Shown here: positions 1 through 11,393 of the stretch, one piece after another
Layout of the letters: each line of letters begins with the position of its first letter
Numbering within the stretch: position 1 is the first letter of the stretch
Source of the DNA: Glycine soja
Lineage: Eukaryota > Streptophyta > Magnoliopsida > Fabales > Fabaceae
Assembly: GCF_004193775.1 (NCBI RefSeq)
Contig: NC_041005.1
Location: forward strand, 16,835,865 to 16,899,864
DNA: 64,000 nt
Reading direction: 5' to 3'
Program-made: the position numbers and the translations under genes
Notes under the pieces: model-generated
What the model saw: only the letters and a program-made list of their open reading frames with translations
Told to the model about the DNA's origin: nothing
The model's database searches: none

Positions 1-809
1 GGATTATTCTTGGCAGGTGGATGTTGTCTAGCATGTTGGACCCTTGGGGGGTTCTTGTTGCGGTTGGAGGTATTGCTCACATTTCGGTTCTGATTCTTAA
101 AGTTTTTGCCAATAGGCTTTAGAACTGCACCTGTGTTCTTCCTTTTAGTGTTGTTGTGAGACACAACCAACACTTCATCTTTCTGATCTTGTATGCGTGC
201 CTCTTCCTCAATGCGCAGACGTGTGATCAGAGACTCCAAAGAGAATTCTTTGGTCTTGTGTCTGAGAAGGTTTTTGAAATCCTTCCAGCCAGGAGACAAT
301 TTGTCTATGATGACAGCAACCTGAAATTGCTCATCCAATGTCATACCCTCTGATATGATATCATGAGCAATTTTCTGTATCTCATGGGATTGAGACTCTA
401 CTGATTTATCATCAGTCATTTGATACTTGAGGTAGTGGCTAACAGCATACTTTTTAGTCCCAGCTTCCTCAGTATCATACTTCTTTTCCAAAGCCAGCCA
501 AACTAATTTGGCCGACTTATATGGGCTATAATAATCATAGAGATCATCAGCTAACCCATTCAGAATGAAATTCTTGTATAGGTAATCATTTTCATTCCAA
601 AGAGCTAATTCCATAGTCATTTTATCCTTCACTTCCTTCTCAGCATCCTCAAGTACCACCGGAATATCAGTGTTCAAAACATAGGCAACTTTTCTCATAG
701 TTAAATAAAACATCATCTTTTGTTGCCAACGTTTGAAATGATACCCTTCAAACCTAAAAGGTTTGTTGAGGTCATTGTTGTTCGAGCCAGTAATATCTAC
801 GATAGCCAT
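1..809 (-). pseudogene. Ty1/copia gag (UBN2-type), cut by the window edge
   Basis: An open frame runs from an ATG at 809 to the window edge without a stop: 269 codons beginning MAIVDITGSN and continuing with WQQKMMFYLT. This is the conserved start of the UBN2/DUF4219-type gag found in plant Ty1/copia elements. Gag would form the cytoplasmic particle that packages element RNA. The C-terminal half is rich in Asn, Lys and Arg, as expected just before a CCHC zinc knuckle, but the knuckle lies outside the window. The leader and LTR follow upstream at 810-1473. No break is visible, so the frame may be intact; it is listed as a pseudogene only because the rest of the element cannot be seen. Family assignment is fairly certain, lineage is not. 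Confidence 0.75.
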
Positions 810-1473
810 AGCAGAACCGAAAGCGTCTTAAAATTGTTGTAACAATAGTTTATGGCAAACCAAAAAAATTACTGGCTGAGTCACGGACAATGTCGCTTTC
901 TTTAAGACATTTCGTGGCACTGCCAAAAATTGTGCAAGCAGACTATCAACCACGGCGTCCCCAGGATAAAACAGCCCAGATCACTATATAAGATTTCCAC
1001 TGCACTGAGGGAACCTTTTCTAGAATTACACCCCCTTGTATGACCTGAAAAGTTACTCTAAAGCCACCCGAAAATATGACTTGAAAAGTCACTCTAATAG
1101 CCAACCGAAAAATGTGACTTAAAAAGTCACTCTTAAAACCAACCGAAAAATATGACTTACAAAGTCACTCTTAAAGGCAACCGAAAAATATGACTTACAA
1201 AGTCACTCTTAAAGCCAACCAAAATTTTAGAGCGACAGAAAGAAAGAGGGAGAAGTTTGCCGGAAATGCATCAGTTGAAATATGGGAGGGAGAAAGAAAA
1301 GTTGAGGAAATGCTTCTCAACTGGGACAAGGAAAAAAGAAGAAATGAGCTCTCTATATATAGGGAGTGAAACACTATTCAAGTGTTTATCCTGAGCGATG
1401 TGGGACTTGAAGCTTTTTTTTTTCTTTTTTTTCCTTTCTTTTTTTTTTCAAACTTTCATCCTTTGTTCTAACA
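810..1473 (-). mobile_element. Leader and LTR of the copia element (minus strand)
   Basis: Read on the minus strand, the element begins TGTTAGAACA at 1473. It continues with the phrase AAGTCCCACATCG common at plant LTR starts, then a TATA-like box (about 1353-1361), a TC-rich stretch and a tandem repeat, and runs into the gag start at 809. I cannot place the 3' LTR boundary or a standard primer-binding site, so the block is given as LTR plus untranslated leader. The 5' end lies about 50 bp inside the intron that follows the DNA2 exon at 1521-1672. Confidence 0.5.
1040..1222. repeat. Tandem repeat of about 38 bp, five copies
   Basis: Five units start near 1042, 1078, 1116, 1154 and 1192. Each holds an imperfect palindrome of the form TGACTT-n-AAAGTCA followed by an AACCGAAAAATA-like spacer. 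The array lies inside the LTR or leader of the minus-strand copia element, where such arrays can act as enhancer repeats; that role is inference. Confidence 0.8.
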
Positions 1474-1520
1474 GTATCACATGTAGGCTGGAAAATATAC
1501 GAAAGGAACAAGAGGCATAC

Positions 1521-1672
1521 TGGTATAGTTGTCTGTCCAGCTTCATCCATGATGCATACATCAAACCTCGTGTTGGCGAGCAAGGGACTAGAAATGCCGA
1601 GACAAGTAACTGCAACAACTTTGACTTGTTCCAACGTTATTTTGATATCTTCAACACCTTGTACATTCGTTG
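1521..1672 (-). pseudogene. DNA2: Orphan exon of a DNA2-type replication helicase/nuclease
   Basis: On the minus strand an acceptor (TTTTCAG, 1673-1679) and a donor (GTATGC from 1520) bracket 152 nt. The nucleotides encode segments such as VAVTCLGISSPLLAN and FDVCIMDEAGQTT. The DEAGQ box is the Walker B motif of superfamily 1B helicases, and the surrounding text matches plant DNA2, the ATP-dependent helicase/nuclease of Okazaki-fragment processing. The known protein continues after this box with helicase motif III, which is absent here: the following intron holds a copia LTR starting 50 bp away. No other DNA2 exon was found on either side. Both splice sites look functional, so this is either a captured or duplicated exon, or one exon of a gene torn apart by insertions. 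Confidence 0.7.
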
Positions 1673-2625
1673 CTGAAAAGAAAGTACTATCAAAAGATTT
1701 ATTACAAATTTTATTATAACTTAAAAGGGAGTGTACAAGCAATAAATTTGCAAACCAGAGAGAGGCAGTGTTCTCCGATCTCCTCACTCACTACTTCATG
1801 TCTTCCAATTCGTGCAAAATCAATCCCCTACATTCATTTATATTTTAATGACAAGAAATATGACATCTAAAAAGTAGAAATTGAAGAATATAAGGAAACA
1901 CAATATATCATAGTCATATAGATAAAAGAGAGGCATGCATTAGTAAAGATAATTTAGCACACCATGAAGAGCATCAATTAAACCAATTTAGTCCAAACTG
2001 CCATGCTGGGATTTAATACGGGAAAGTGCGAATAATAATGAAATAAAATAGAAGTTTTAAATCACTAAGGGATAAGCCTTGAAAGTTCACCAAAGTAGAA
2101 GCTAGAAAGCATGACGGTGTTAAACTGGAACTTAACATAGGGACAAGGGGAAGACACAGGCCAAACAATGGAAGATGTAAGGTAAAGACACAGTAGAAGT
2201 CCTAGGTGAAGGGACATAACAGAAGCCACAGGCGTAGGCAGAGACACAGTAGGTGAATTTTAAGTGTATGAATTAAGAGATGTCGCAAATATCCAAACTA
2301 TAGGAACCAGCAATTTGATTTGTTTTATTTTATTTTTAAAATAAGATCTCCATCATTATTTGTTTTTATTTGTTTCCTTTTACTATCCTATCATTCCTTG
2401 ATTCAAGGAAGACTTTCATGTAATCTTTCTATTGAAGCAGTACTTTCACTGTTGAATAATATATGAAAGTTTTCTCTATTACTTCCTAAATGGTATCAAG
2501 TGTCCCAAGTTTACAGAATTACGGTTTACCAAACAGTGGAAGACCTCAAGGTTCTTGAAAAACCTCCAGAAATTCTTCTAAAACAACCTGAATCTGTTTT
2601 AAGATTGGTTTTGATTCTCTGCTTC
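1673..2625. other. Non-coding, possible end of an older copia LTR
   Basis: No convincing coding region. From about 2290 to 2495 the sequence is T-rich and ends in a phrase like a copia LTR end followed by a primer-site-like TGGTATCAAGTG at 2493-2504. The plus-strand copia element at 2626 may therefore sit inside an older copia remnant. The evidence for that is weak. Confidence 0.3.
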
Positions 2626-2898
2626 TGTTCAAATTTCTTTAAATTTCTTTTGTAAGTGCATTTTTTTTATTTGTTTCGGTTATGGATTAACCTAGTTAAT
2701 AAGTGATTCCTATAGTTTAGGAGCAATTCAGTTTAAATTTTCAGTTTTCCTGAAATTAATAAGTGATTAATTTTTGTTTTGCTATATATTATATTGCTGC
2801 TCAGAATAATTTGATTCAGAAAAATCATTATATTTCCTCCACATTGTATTGTCTCTCTTCTTCTTTGTTTATTATATTTTTCTGCTACAAAACTAACA
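2626..2898 (+). repeat. 5' LTR of the copia element
   Basis: Starts TGTTCAAATT and ends AAACTAACA. It matches 6871-7147 along its whole length, including the shared GGATTAACCTAGT and GCTCAGAATAATTTGAT blocks. Confidence 0.9.
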
Positions 2899-2900
2899 AT

Positions 2901-2914
2901 TGGTATCAAGAGTC
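2901..2914 (+). promoter_or_regulatory. Primer-binding site of the copia element
   Basis: TGGTATCAAGAGTC begins two bases after the 5' LTR. It resembles the TGGTATCAGAGC site that pairs with initiator methionine tRNA, with one inserted A. Confidence 0.7.
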
Positions 2915-2947
2915 TCTTCTTAAGGAGCCTGTGTGTTTTGATTTCTG

Positions 2948-5900
2948 ATGGATTCTGAAATAAGTTCTCCCAAGCCATTCTTCCCGTCTTTACCGGGGAA
3001 AGTTATGATCTCTGGGTAGTCAAAATGAAGACTTACCTGGAGGCATTAGATCTTTGGGAAGTTGTTGAAGAGGATTATGACATACTTCCATTGTCAGATG
3101 ATCCTACTATGAACCAGATCAGAATTCACAAGGAGAGAAAAACAAAGAGACAAAGGCAAAGTCGTGTCTATTTGTCGGTGTCTCTCAAACCATCTTCACA
3201 AGAATCATGGCTCTCAAATAAGCAAAAGCAATTTGGGATTACCTAGAGAAGGAATATGCTGGAGAGGAAAGAATACGTAGCATCTAGGTGCTTACTCTAA
3301 TGAGGGAATTTGAGTTGCAAAGGATGAAAGAGTCTGAGACAGTCAAGGATTACACAGACAAATTATTGGGTATTGCCAACAAGATAAGGTTGTTGGGTGA
3401 TGATTTTGCTGATTCCAGAATAGTTGAAAAAATTTTGGTAACGGTGTCGGAGAGGTATGAAGCATCTATAGTCTCATTGGAGAACACAAAGGATCTATCT
3501 AAGATCACATTGGCAGAAGTGGTACATGCCTTGCAAGCCCAAGAACAGCGAAGGCTGATGAGAGAAGATCGTGTGGTTGAAGGTGCACTTCAAGCCAAGC
3601 ATCATGACTTTGGGAACAACAAAAAGAAAAATTTCAAGAAGAACCAGCCAGCAAGCAACGAAAATGATGCAAACAACCAAAACAAAGGTAAGGGAAAAAG
3701 GAAAAATTACCCACTTTGTCAGCATTGCGGAAAAATGGGTCACCCACCATTCAAGTGTTGGAGAAGACCAAATGCAAAGTGCAGTAAGTGCAATCAGCTT
3801 GGACACGAAGCTGTAATTTGTAAAAGCAAATTTCAGCAACCTGAAGCCAATGCCCAAGTTGTGGAGCAAGATGAAGAAGATCACATTTTTGCTGCAACGT
3901 GTTTTTCTATGGCGAGTAATTTCGAGTGTTGGTTGATTGATAGCGGTTGTACAAATCACATGACATATGACAAGTCTACTTTCAAGGATTTGAAGCCTAT
4001 TGATGTCTTGAAGATCAAGATTGGGAACGGTGATTATATTCAAGCAAAAGGAAAAGGAACTATATCGATTTCAACAAGTTCAGGTGCAAAACTTATCTCA
4101 GATGTTCTTTATGTACCTGAAATCGACCAAAACTTGCTAAGTGTAGGTCAGTTGCTTGAAAAGGGATTTAAATTGTTCTTTGAACATAAACATTGTCTTA
4201 TTCATGACATTGCTGGCTGGGACATTATAAGGGTTAAATTGAGAAATATAAGCTTCTCGTTTGATCCAACAAATGAGGAATTTGCAGCCTATTACACTCA
4301 AGTCAGTCCCATAGAACTCTAGCACAAGAGACTGGGTCATTGTCATCTTGAAAGAATGCTAGATATGAATAAAAAGGACTTGGCAAAAGGCTTACCAGAA
4401 TTTTTTGATAATTTACCAAATTGTAATGCTTGTCAATTTGGTAAACAAAACAGAAAGTCATTCTCAAAATCAGCTTGGAGAGCCTCTCAAAAGCTGCAGC
4501 TAATTCATACTGATGTAGAAGGACCTCAAAGAACACCATCACTAAAAGGTAGTCTCTACTTTGTTCTTTTCATAGATGACTTTACAAGAATGTGCTGGAT
4601 TTTTTTCTTAAAATTCAAGCATGAAGTGACTGGAGTATTTATGAAGTTCAACAACATGGTAGAAACCCAAAGTGGCTGCAAGATTCAATTTCTAAGATCA
4701 GACAATAGGAAGGAGTATACTTCAGCAAAGTTTAATCAATTCTGTGAAGAAGTTGACATTGAACATCAACTCATAGCTCCATACACTCCAAATCAAAATA
4801 GAGTTAGTGAAAGAAAAAACAAAACTGTGATGGAGATGGCTAGGTGCATGTTGCATGAGATGGAGCTGCCTAAAACATTTTGGGCAGAGGCAACTAATAC
4901 AGTTGTTTTCATGAAAAATCGGCTTCCAACCAAGGCTTTGAATGATAAAACTCCATTTGAGGCTTGGTATGGGTTTAACTAACCTTTCTTAAAGTCTTTG
5001 TTTTGCTCATGTTCCACAGGTTAAGCATGACAAACTTGACAAGAAAACAATTTCAGGCATCTTTGTGGGCTATAGTTCAGCTTCAAAAGCCTACAAAGTC
5101 TATCATCCTCAAACTAAAAAGATGACAGTCACTAGAGATGTGCACTTCAATGAAGGTCAGAAATGGGATTGGAAGAACTCATAAATAGTTGGGGTTTTCC
5201 TCAACAGTAGAGACAATCATCCCGGAGAGCAAACAACAGAGCTTATGCAGAATGAATTAGAAGATGACCTTCCGATCAAAGGAAAAAGGTTATTGTCCGA
5301 CATCTATCAAAGATGTAATGTAGCAATTTATGAACCTGCTAGCTGTGAGGAAGCACTAAAAGATCCAAAATGGAAAATTGCAATGGGGGAGGAGATGTCT
5401 ATGATACACAAAAACAAAACATGGGAGCTAGTTGAAAGGCCTGAAGATAGGAAAGTCATTAGAGTTAAATGGGTTTTCAGAATAAAGCTTAATGCAAATT
5501 GCTCAATCAACAAGCACAAGGCCAGACTCGTAATTAAAGGGTATGCACAAATTTTTGGTGTTGATTATTCTGACACTTTTGCTCCTGTGTCCATATTAGA
5601 TACAATTAGATTGGTGCTAGCAGTGGCTGCACAAAATGGCTGAAAAATATTCCAACTAGATGTCAAATCAGATTTTTTAAATGGAGAACTACAAGAAGAA
5701 ATATATTTAGAGCAACTAGAAGGATTTGTGAAGCAAGGTGAAGAAGATAAAGTTTATCTTCTCAAAAAGGCTCGCTATGGCTTAAAACAAGCGCCAAGGG
5801 CCTGGTATAGCAAGATAAATAATCACCTATTGAGCATAGGCTTTGCAAAAAGCTTATCTGAGTCCACTCTTTGTGTGAAAAGTAAGGGAAATAACTTTCT

Positions 5901-6858
5901 CATAGCTTCTCTCTATGTTGATGATCTTTTAGTAACTGGAGATGATGCAAGGCTAGTTGAGGAGTTCAAGCAAGAAATGATGCAAGCTTTTGAAATGATT
6001 GATCTTGGTTTGCATAACTTATTTTCTTGGAATTGAGATCAAGCAAAGTCAGAACAAAGTGTTAATCTATCAAAGGAAATATGCAAAAGAAATTTAGAAG
6101 AAGTTTCAAATGGAGGAATGCAAATCTGTTAGCACACCAATGAATCAAAAGGAGAAGTTCAACAAGAAAGATGGTGCTAATAAAATTGATGAAAGATATT
6201 ATAGGAGCTTGATTGGATGTCTAATGTATCTCACTGCAACAAGGCCAGACATTCTACTTGTTGTAAGTCTCTTGTCTCATTTTATGCAATGTGCAAGTGA
6301 AATGTATTTAAAAGCAGCAAAGAGAATATTAAGGTATGTTAAGGGCACTGTTGATTATGGTATCAAATTTGAGAAGTGTCAAGAATTCAAGTTGTATGGA
6401 TTATTTGATAGTGATTGGGTTGGATCCGTTGATGACATGAAGAGAACTTCAGGATACTGTTTCAGCCTAGGCTCAGGAGTTTTCTCATGGTGCACAAAGA
6501 AGCAAGAGATTGTAGTACAATCCACTGCTGAGGCTGAATTCATAGTAGCAACAGCAGCGGTAAATCAAGCTTTATGGTTGAAGAAGATTCTATGTGATTT
6601 ATTTTTGCAATAGAAGAACAAAACTGATATTTTTGTTGACAATCAGGCAGTCATTGCTATTGCAAACAATCCAGTGTGTCATAGGAAGACTAAACATTTA
6701 ACATCAAGCTTTATTTTTTGAGAGAGATGCAGTAAAGTGGAGAAGTGAACTTAATTTACTGCAAGTCTAAAGATCAACTGGCTGACATGTTTACAAAGTC
6801 ACTGCCTATCAAAAAATTTGAACTCTTCAGACAAAGAATTGGAGTTTGCAATTCCTAA
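2948..6858 (+). pseudogene. Copia gag-pol polyprotein, broken by several stops and frameshifts
   Basis: Homology runs through the whole gag-pol order but in several frames. Gag starts at 2948 and shifts frame near 2990, 3170 and 3285. The longest open part (3288-4322) has two zinc knuckles, CQHCGKMGHPPFKC and CSKCNQLGHEAVIC (residues about 144-178), and the aspartic protease box WLIDSGCTNHM (about 215). A stop follows, then the integrase frame (to 4982) with its zinc-binding CNACQFGK and the DDE residues around IHTDV, RSDN and SERKN. Reverse transcriptase lies at 5245-6036 with a stop at 5641 and the catalytic YVDDLL near 5921. RNase H lies at 6110-6613 (SDWVG, STAEAEF), with a tail to about 6858. 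Two knuckles rather than one is a mild oddity. It encodes no functional product as it stands. Confidence 0.9.
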
Positions 6859-6870
6859 AGCAAGGAGGAG

Positions 6871-7147
6871 TGTTTAAATTTCTTTAAATTACTTTTGTAA
6901 CTGCATATTTTATTTTTATTTGTTTCAGTTATGGATTAACCTAGTCAATAAGTGATTCCTATACTTTAGGAGCAAGTCGGCTTTAATTTTCAGTTTTCAT
7001 AAAATTAATAAGTGATTAATTTTTGTTTTGCTATATATTATATTGCTGCTCAGAATAATTTGATTTAGAAAAATTATTATATTTCCTCCACATTGTATTG
7101 TCTCTCTTCTTCTTTGTTTATTATATTTTTCTGCTACAAAACTAACA
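6871..7147 (+). repeat. 3' LTR of the copia element
   Basis: Starts TGTTTAAATT directly after an AGGAGGAG polypurine tract and ends AAACTAACA. It is the partner of 2626-2898. Confidence 0.9.
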
Positions 7148-8046
7148 GTTTCTTAGTAGTCAATATGCAATCCACCAGAAAACCTTCCCCTTCCTAGGCA
7201 AAAGAAAATAAAGCAACCTGCAAGAGTTTCTAAAAAGGGTTCAGGAAGTGCTTCAACTAGAAAAGGAAAAGAGAAAGTGGTTAAAGTTGAAGAAGAATTG
7301 CAATTTGAAGATAAAACTGAGCAATCAAAGGAAGAATTGCAAAATATTGATTGAGAATTCTAGAGAAGCTAAAGGATATGCCTTTTTATCTAACAAGAAG
7401 AATAATGATTATATTCGGAAAGAGGAAAGGAAGAATGAGCATCAAGAGGGTGAGATTATTAACATATTCTTGTGTACATTTTTAGTTGTGTAGCTTTTAT
7501 CTTTCTTGTTAGCATTCTTATGAGAGGTTATGCTTATGTTATGAGACTTGATGAATTTTATTTAATAGAATATATTTCAAATTTTATTATCTCCATATGT
7601 TATTAGTTTTTATTATTAATATTTATATATATATATATATATATACATTTTTTTTAATTCATCCACCATGCTTCTGGAAATTGCCCTCAATGCCATCCAC
7701 AATATCATATGATAGTGCTTCGGCTTTCCACTATAGACCACTGTCCACAATTGATAAACTGAACTTGATTAATAGGAGGATGCTTGGTGGAAGCTATTAT
7801 GGAGGACAAAAATAGTGCTTATGTTAATGTGCTTCACTCTTAGTCTCTTACCCATGTTTGATGTGCTTCACATAAAGTGCAGAGTAAAATTACTCATGAG
7901 ACAAAAAATGAGATAAGTTGTTGACTTAGCGCATTCTAGACCAAAGCCAAACTGCTTAAACCTGGTATTTATTTTACTCTATTTTCATTTTTTTCCAATC
8001 AATCATATCTTCTTCAGACCTTTGCACCATGGAGAATAGTTGATGA
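7148..8046. other. Unassigned DNA with a (TA)n tract
   Basis: A Lys/Glu-rich open stretch at about 7200-7490 resembles no family I can name. A (TA)n tract lies at about 7624-7645. Another short open stretch follows to 7815 with no recognisable motif. It may be MULE or copia debris. Confidence 0.35.
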
Positions 8047-10924
8047 TGTGACACCCTTTACCCTGACATATATATAGTGAAAGGAAACATAGAATAATGG
8101 GAGTAATTTAAAAAAAATTACTTCACAACTCAACATAAAACTTCTCAATAAAGTAAAAGATATTCACCAAATTAAAATTGATCGATATATAAAAACATGT
8201 TTCAGCTCTAAACAAAGACCGTACCAATATTACAACTGAAATTCCAATGAGAAACATAGAAGTATGTTCAACTACATATCTCAAACTATCATATGATAAA
8301 AACAACAAAAACCCTAAGTCCCGATGTCACATCCTATCAGAATACGGTGTCCCAGTGTTCTCTAACATGATGTTCTCCATAGTCATCCACCTAACCATCT
8401 ACTCCCACGAGCACAACGTTCGAGATCATCACAGGATCGAAACACAAACAGTACACAGAGAGTGAATTATCACATTCCAAGCTAATAGAGAGAAACGAGA
8501 CAACAAGTAGATATACATATCATATAAATGAAATATAGCTTACTTAAACACAGCTCACATCATTCCACCACTTGTCATATAACATTACATCTCAGTACAT
8601 TTTCACATCATTCATGTACTCAAGAATCAAAACGCAATATCACTTAACAAGTAAAAGATGATCAATACATAAGTATTACGTAATAGATATACTAAGACTC
8701 AATCCTAGATGCAACGTGGTACCATGTCAATGAAAAATCTCATCGGGCGCCCAAAAGTACATGACAAGACAAACCACACACTGGTAAGTCAAATCACTTT
8801 CACTGAGTGAAATCATTGGGAGATCAATCAAGGTCACACTATTTTGCAAGAATCCTCCAACCATGTGGGATCGACACAGACTTAAAGGAGCAATCAAACC
8901 AAGTGTATTTATCCCCAAGGCCTAGACTCCGAGAAGTCCGTTGAGGTCTTTCCCTCCAGATTCAGGTCCAACCCAAAAAACATTTTAACATGCAGACTAT
9001 ATCTATGAATCATACAAAACAAATGACTCCTCAATTGTTCTTAAAATAATTTTAACTCATCGCTCTTCAAAGTGATTCAACTCGTCGGATTCCCATGGTG
9101 GATCCCATCACAATACTCGTCGCGCAAAAACTTGTCCTCAAAGGACCCACAGTCATGTGATTGTACGGTTCATAACTCACAACTCAATGCACACAACATC
9201 TCAATATACGTGTGATCTCACAATTCAACACACTCAATTTATCACATACATCATATCTCAATCACGGTGTTATAATCCCAAAGCAACATGTTATCACACC
9301 TCCTGAATCATATACACATCACACAATATTAATATTTACATGACACAAAACATGTATATATTAAATCGAACTATATTATTTTCAATTAACAAATAATAAA
9401 ACTAAAAATGCATTAAAAGTATTTATCGTTTAATCTTAATATATTAAGATCCTTCAATTTGATTTTATTATTTGAACTATTAATTCCTAATTTATTTTAA
9501 TAATTCATATACATAAATATATGTGTATGTGTGTGTGTGTGTGTTAATCATCAACACCTAATAAGTTTATAAGACCAAAACATGACAAAGAACGTTTCCA
9601 ACAATCTAATTCTCACACTAATCTAGTAAATCTTGTCTTATTCTTTATATAGCTTTATGATTATCCAATTAATTCAAAAGCAAAGCACAACCCTGCATAT
9701 TCGCGTGGTATCATGGAGTATTATATAAAAATCTTTATAATTGTCATTAATAAGGAAAATACAAAGGTTGTTAGCAGTTAATTGAACAATAATATATTAA
9801 AATTATATAGATGTCCCGTGACACAAATATACTGAAAATGAACTCAATTCATAATAACAAAGCAATCAAACGTACAATTTTATAGGTACGAGAAACAAGA
9901 GAAAGACACACATTATAATCATAGATAAATTTTTAAAGCATGAAATAAGGAAATAGAACACAACAATTTTACATCGGAAGATCAATTGGTCTGTCAAACA
10001 CAGTCAATTCGCGATTAACAACATGAGAAAAGAATTGAATTTCATAGAACAACCCAAAATTGATCATCTAGGGATCCCTACACATGTTCATTCTAATCCC
10101 TAAGTGTAAGTTACTCTTCCCTTACCTCTAAGCAAACCCATGTGTGTAGTCTGACAATGATAACAACGTCTCTAACGGTTCTCTAAGATTCCTCAAGCTT
10201 TTCCTTTGGTTGCTCTGCTAGGGTTTTCAAGTGTTAGAGAGAAGGAGAAGGGATTGAAGCCTCAATTTCATTGTCTCTGTGTGAGGGGACATATCTCTCT
10301 TTACAGACATTATTTTACAAATCCCAATGGTGATAATGTGCAAAAATGAGTTTCGAAGATGGTGTTCAAATTTAAAGACCATCCAACCGTTAATGAGTCT
10401 GGGATCGTAATTTTACTGTGACATATTTGAATGTATGTGGCAAAAAAAAAGAGTTTTGAGAGAGGAAAAAGAGAGAACGAATTTGGGAGGAAGAGTAGAG
10501 AACATACATAGGTTTATAAAAACTACTATGATATTAAAAGGACTATTTATATGCTTAAATACTTTAAGCCTAGCATTTATCCTATTTTACTTTATTTTAT
10601 TATTTTATAAAAAGGAATTTTATTTTACTCTTTTATTAAATCAATAATAAATTAAAACGTCCCTTTATTTTCTAAAACATCATTTTACTCTATTTTCTAA
10701 TACTACGAAATCCTTATTTTAATTAACAAAAACTCTTTTCTCTCATTTATTTAATTTCTAAAAACTCTATTAATTTTTTGTCCACATGATTAATCATTAA
10801 AACTCAATTTTAACCCAATATCTCACCCCAAAATATTTACTTAATTCAATTAATTATAAAGACTCAAAATACATACTTAATAAATATCAATATATATTTA
10901 TTTATCGAAAACTGGGGTGTTACA
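8047..10924 (-). mobile_element. Large LTR-like block, probable Ty3/gypsy (Tat/Ogre-like) LTR
   Basis: On the minus strand the block starts TGTAACACCCCAG at 10924 and ends GGGTGTCACA at 8047, the TGTAACACCC/GGGTGT-type ends typical of large legume gypsy LTRs. It is about 2.9 kb and no reliable coding frame was found, which fits a solo LTR. A TA/TG-rich microsatellite lies at 9522-9544. The flanks GATGA and TTGCT do not form a target duplication, so the block may be the product of recombination between elements, or the exact ends may be off. Confidence 0.5.
9524..9544. repeat. (TG)n microsatellite
   Basis: A short run of TG dinucleotides inside the large LTR-like block. Confidence 0.9.
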
Positions 10925-11393
10925 TTGCTGGAAAAGAATGCATGTTGGGAATATTGAGTATCAAGTAAAGGATGGGCTTATTAATTTTGTGGTAAAGTTG
11001 AAAGAAAGTTATTATGGTTGTAAATAATGACAGATAACTGGCTTTCCATGTAAACATACTTCTACATGCATTGCTTATAAGAGAGACAACTTTGAGAAGT
11101 ATTGTGTTAGAATGTTCTCTAATTCTATGCTAATATCTGCTTGTCTTGGAATTATTCATCCAATGCCTGAGCTTGACATTACTAATAAGGGTGGCTATCT
11201 TGATATAGATGTTCCACCTTTTAAAAGGATGCCAAGAAGACCTAGAAAAACAAGGAAGAAGAGTCATGTTGAGGGACCTTCAGGAACACAAGAGTCTAGG
11301 AGATAAAAAAGTCTCAGGTGTTTGACTTGTAGCGTATTTGGGCATAACTCCAGGACTTATCTAAGGGTTCTAGTGAAGAAGAACAAAGGATAA
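10925..11393 (+). pseudogene. MULE (MuDR-type) transposase C-terminal relic
   Basis: Translated pieces read YQVKDG, then ITGFPCKHTSTCIAYKRD, the CxH part of a SWIM zinc finger as in MuDR/FAR1 transposases, then FEKYCV. A basic segment (KRMPRRPRKTRKKS) follows, and a degenerate zinc knuckle CLTCSVFGHNSRTY in which the last Cys has become Tyr. There are stops before the SWIM His-containing part and at 11304. The N-terminal and catalytic parts are missing: the 2.9-kb LTR-like block abuts directly. A Thr-rich open stretch at about 11496-11620 might be the original C-terminus after an intron. Confidence 0.7.

Larger units (their letters stand above)
2626..7147 (+). mobile_element. Ty1/copia retrotransposon, both LTRs present, decayed
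   Basis: A complete but dead element of 4.5 kb. The LTRs (2626-2898 and 6871-7147) are about 275 bp and differ by scattered substitutions and small indels. A primer-binding site follows the 5' LTR, and an AG-rich polypurine tract (6857-6870) precedes the 3' LTR. The flanks GCTTC (2621-2625) and GTTTC (7148-7152) look like a 5-bp target duplication with one change. The visible LTR divergence and many coding breaks indicate an old insertion. Confidence 0.9.

Noticed and set aside
8047..10924. Solo LTR with confirmed target duplication
   Set aside because: The ends look right, but GATGA and TTGCT flanks do not match, so only a moderate-confidence LTR-like block is claimed.
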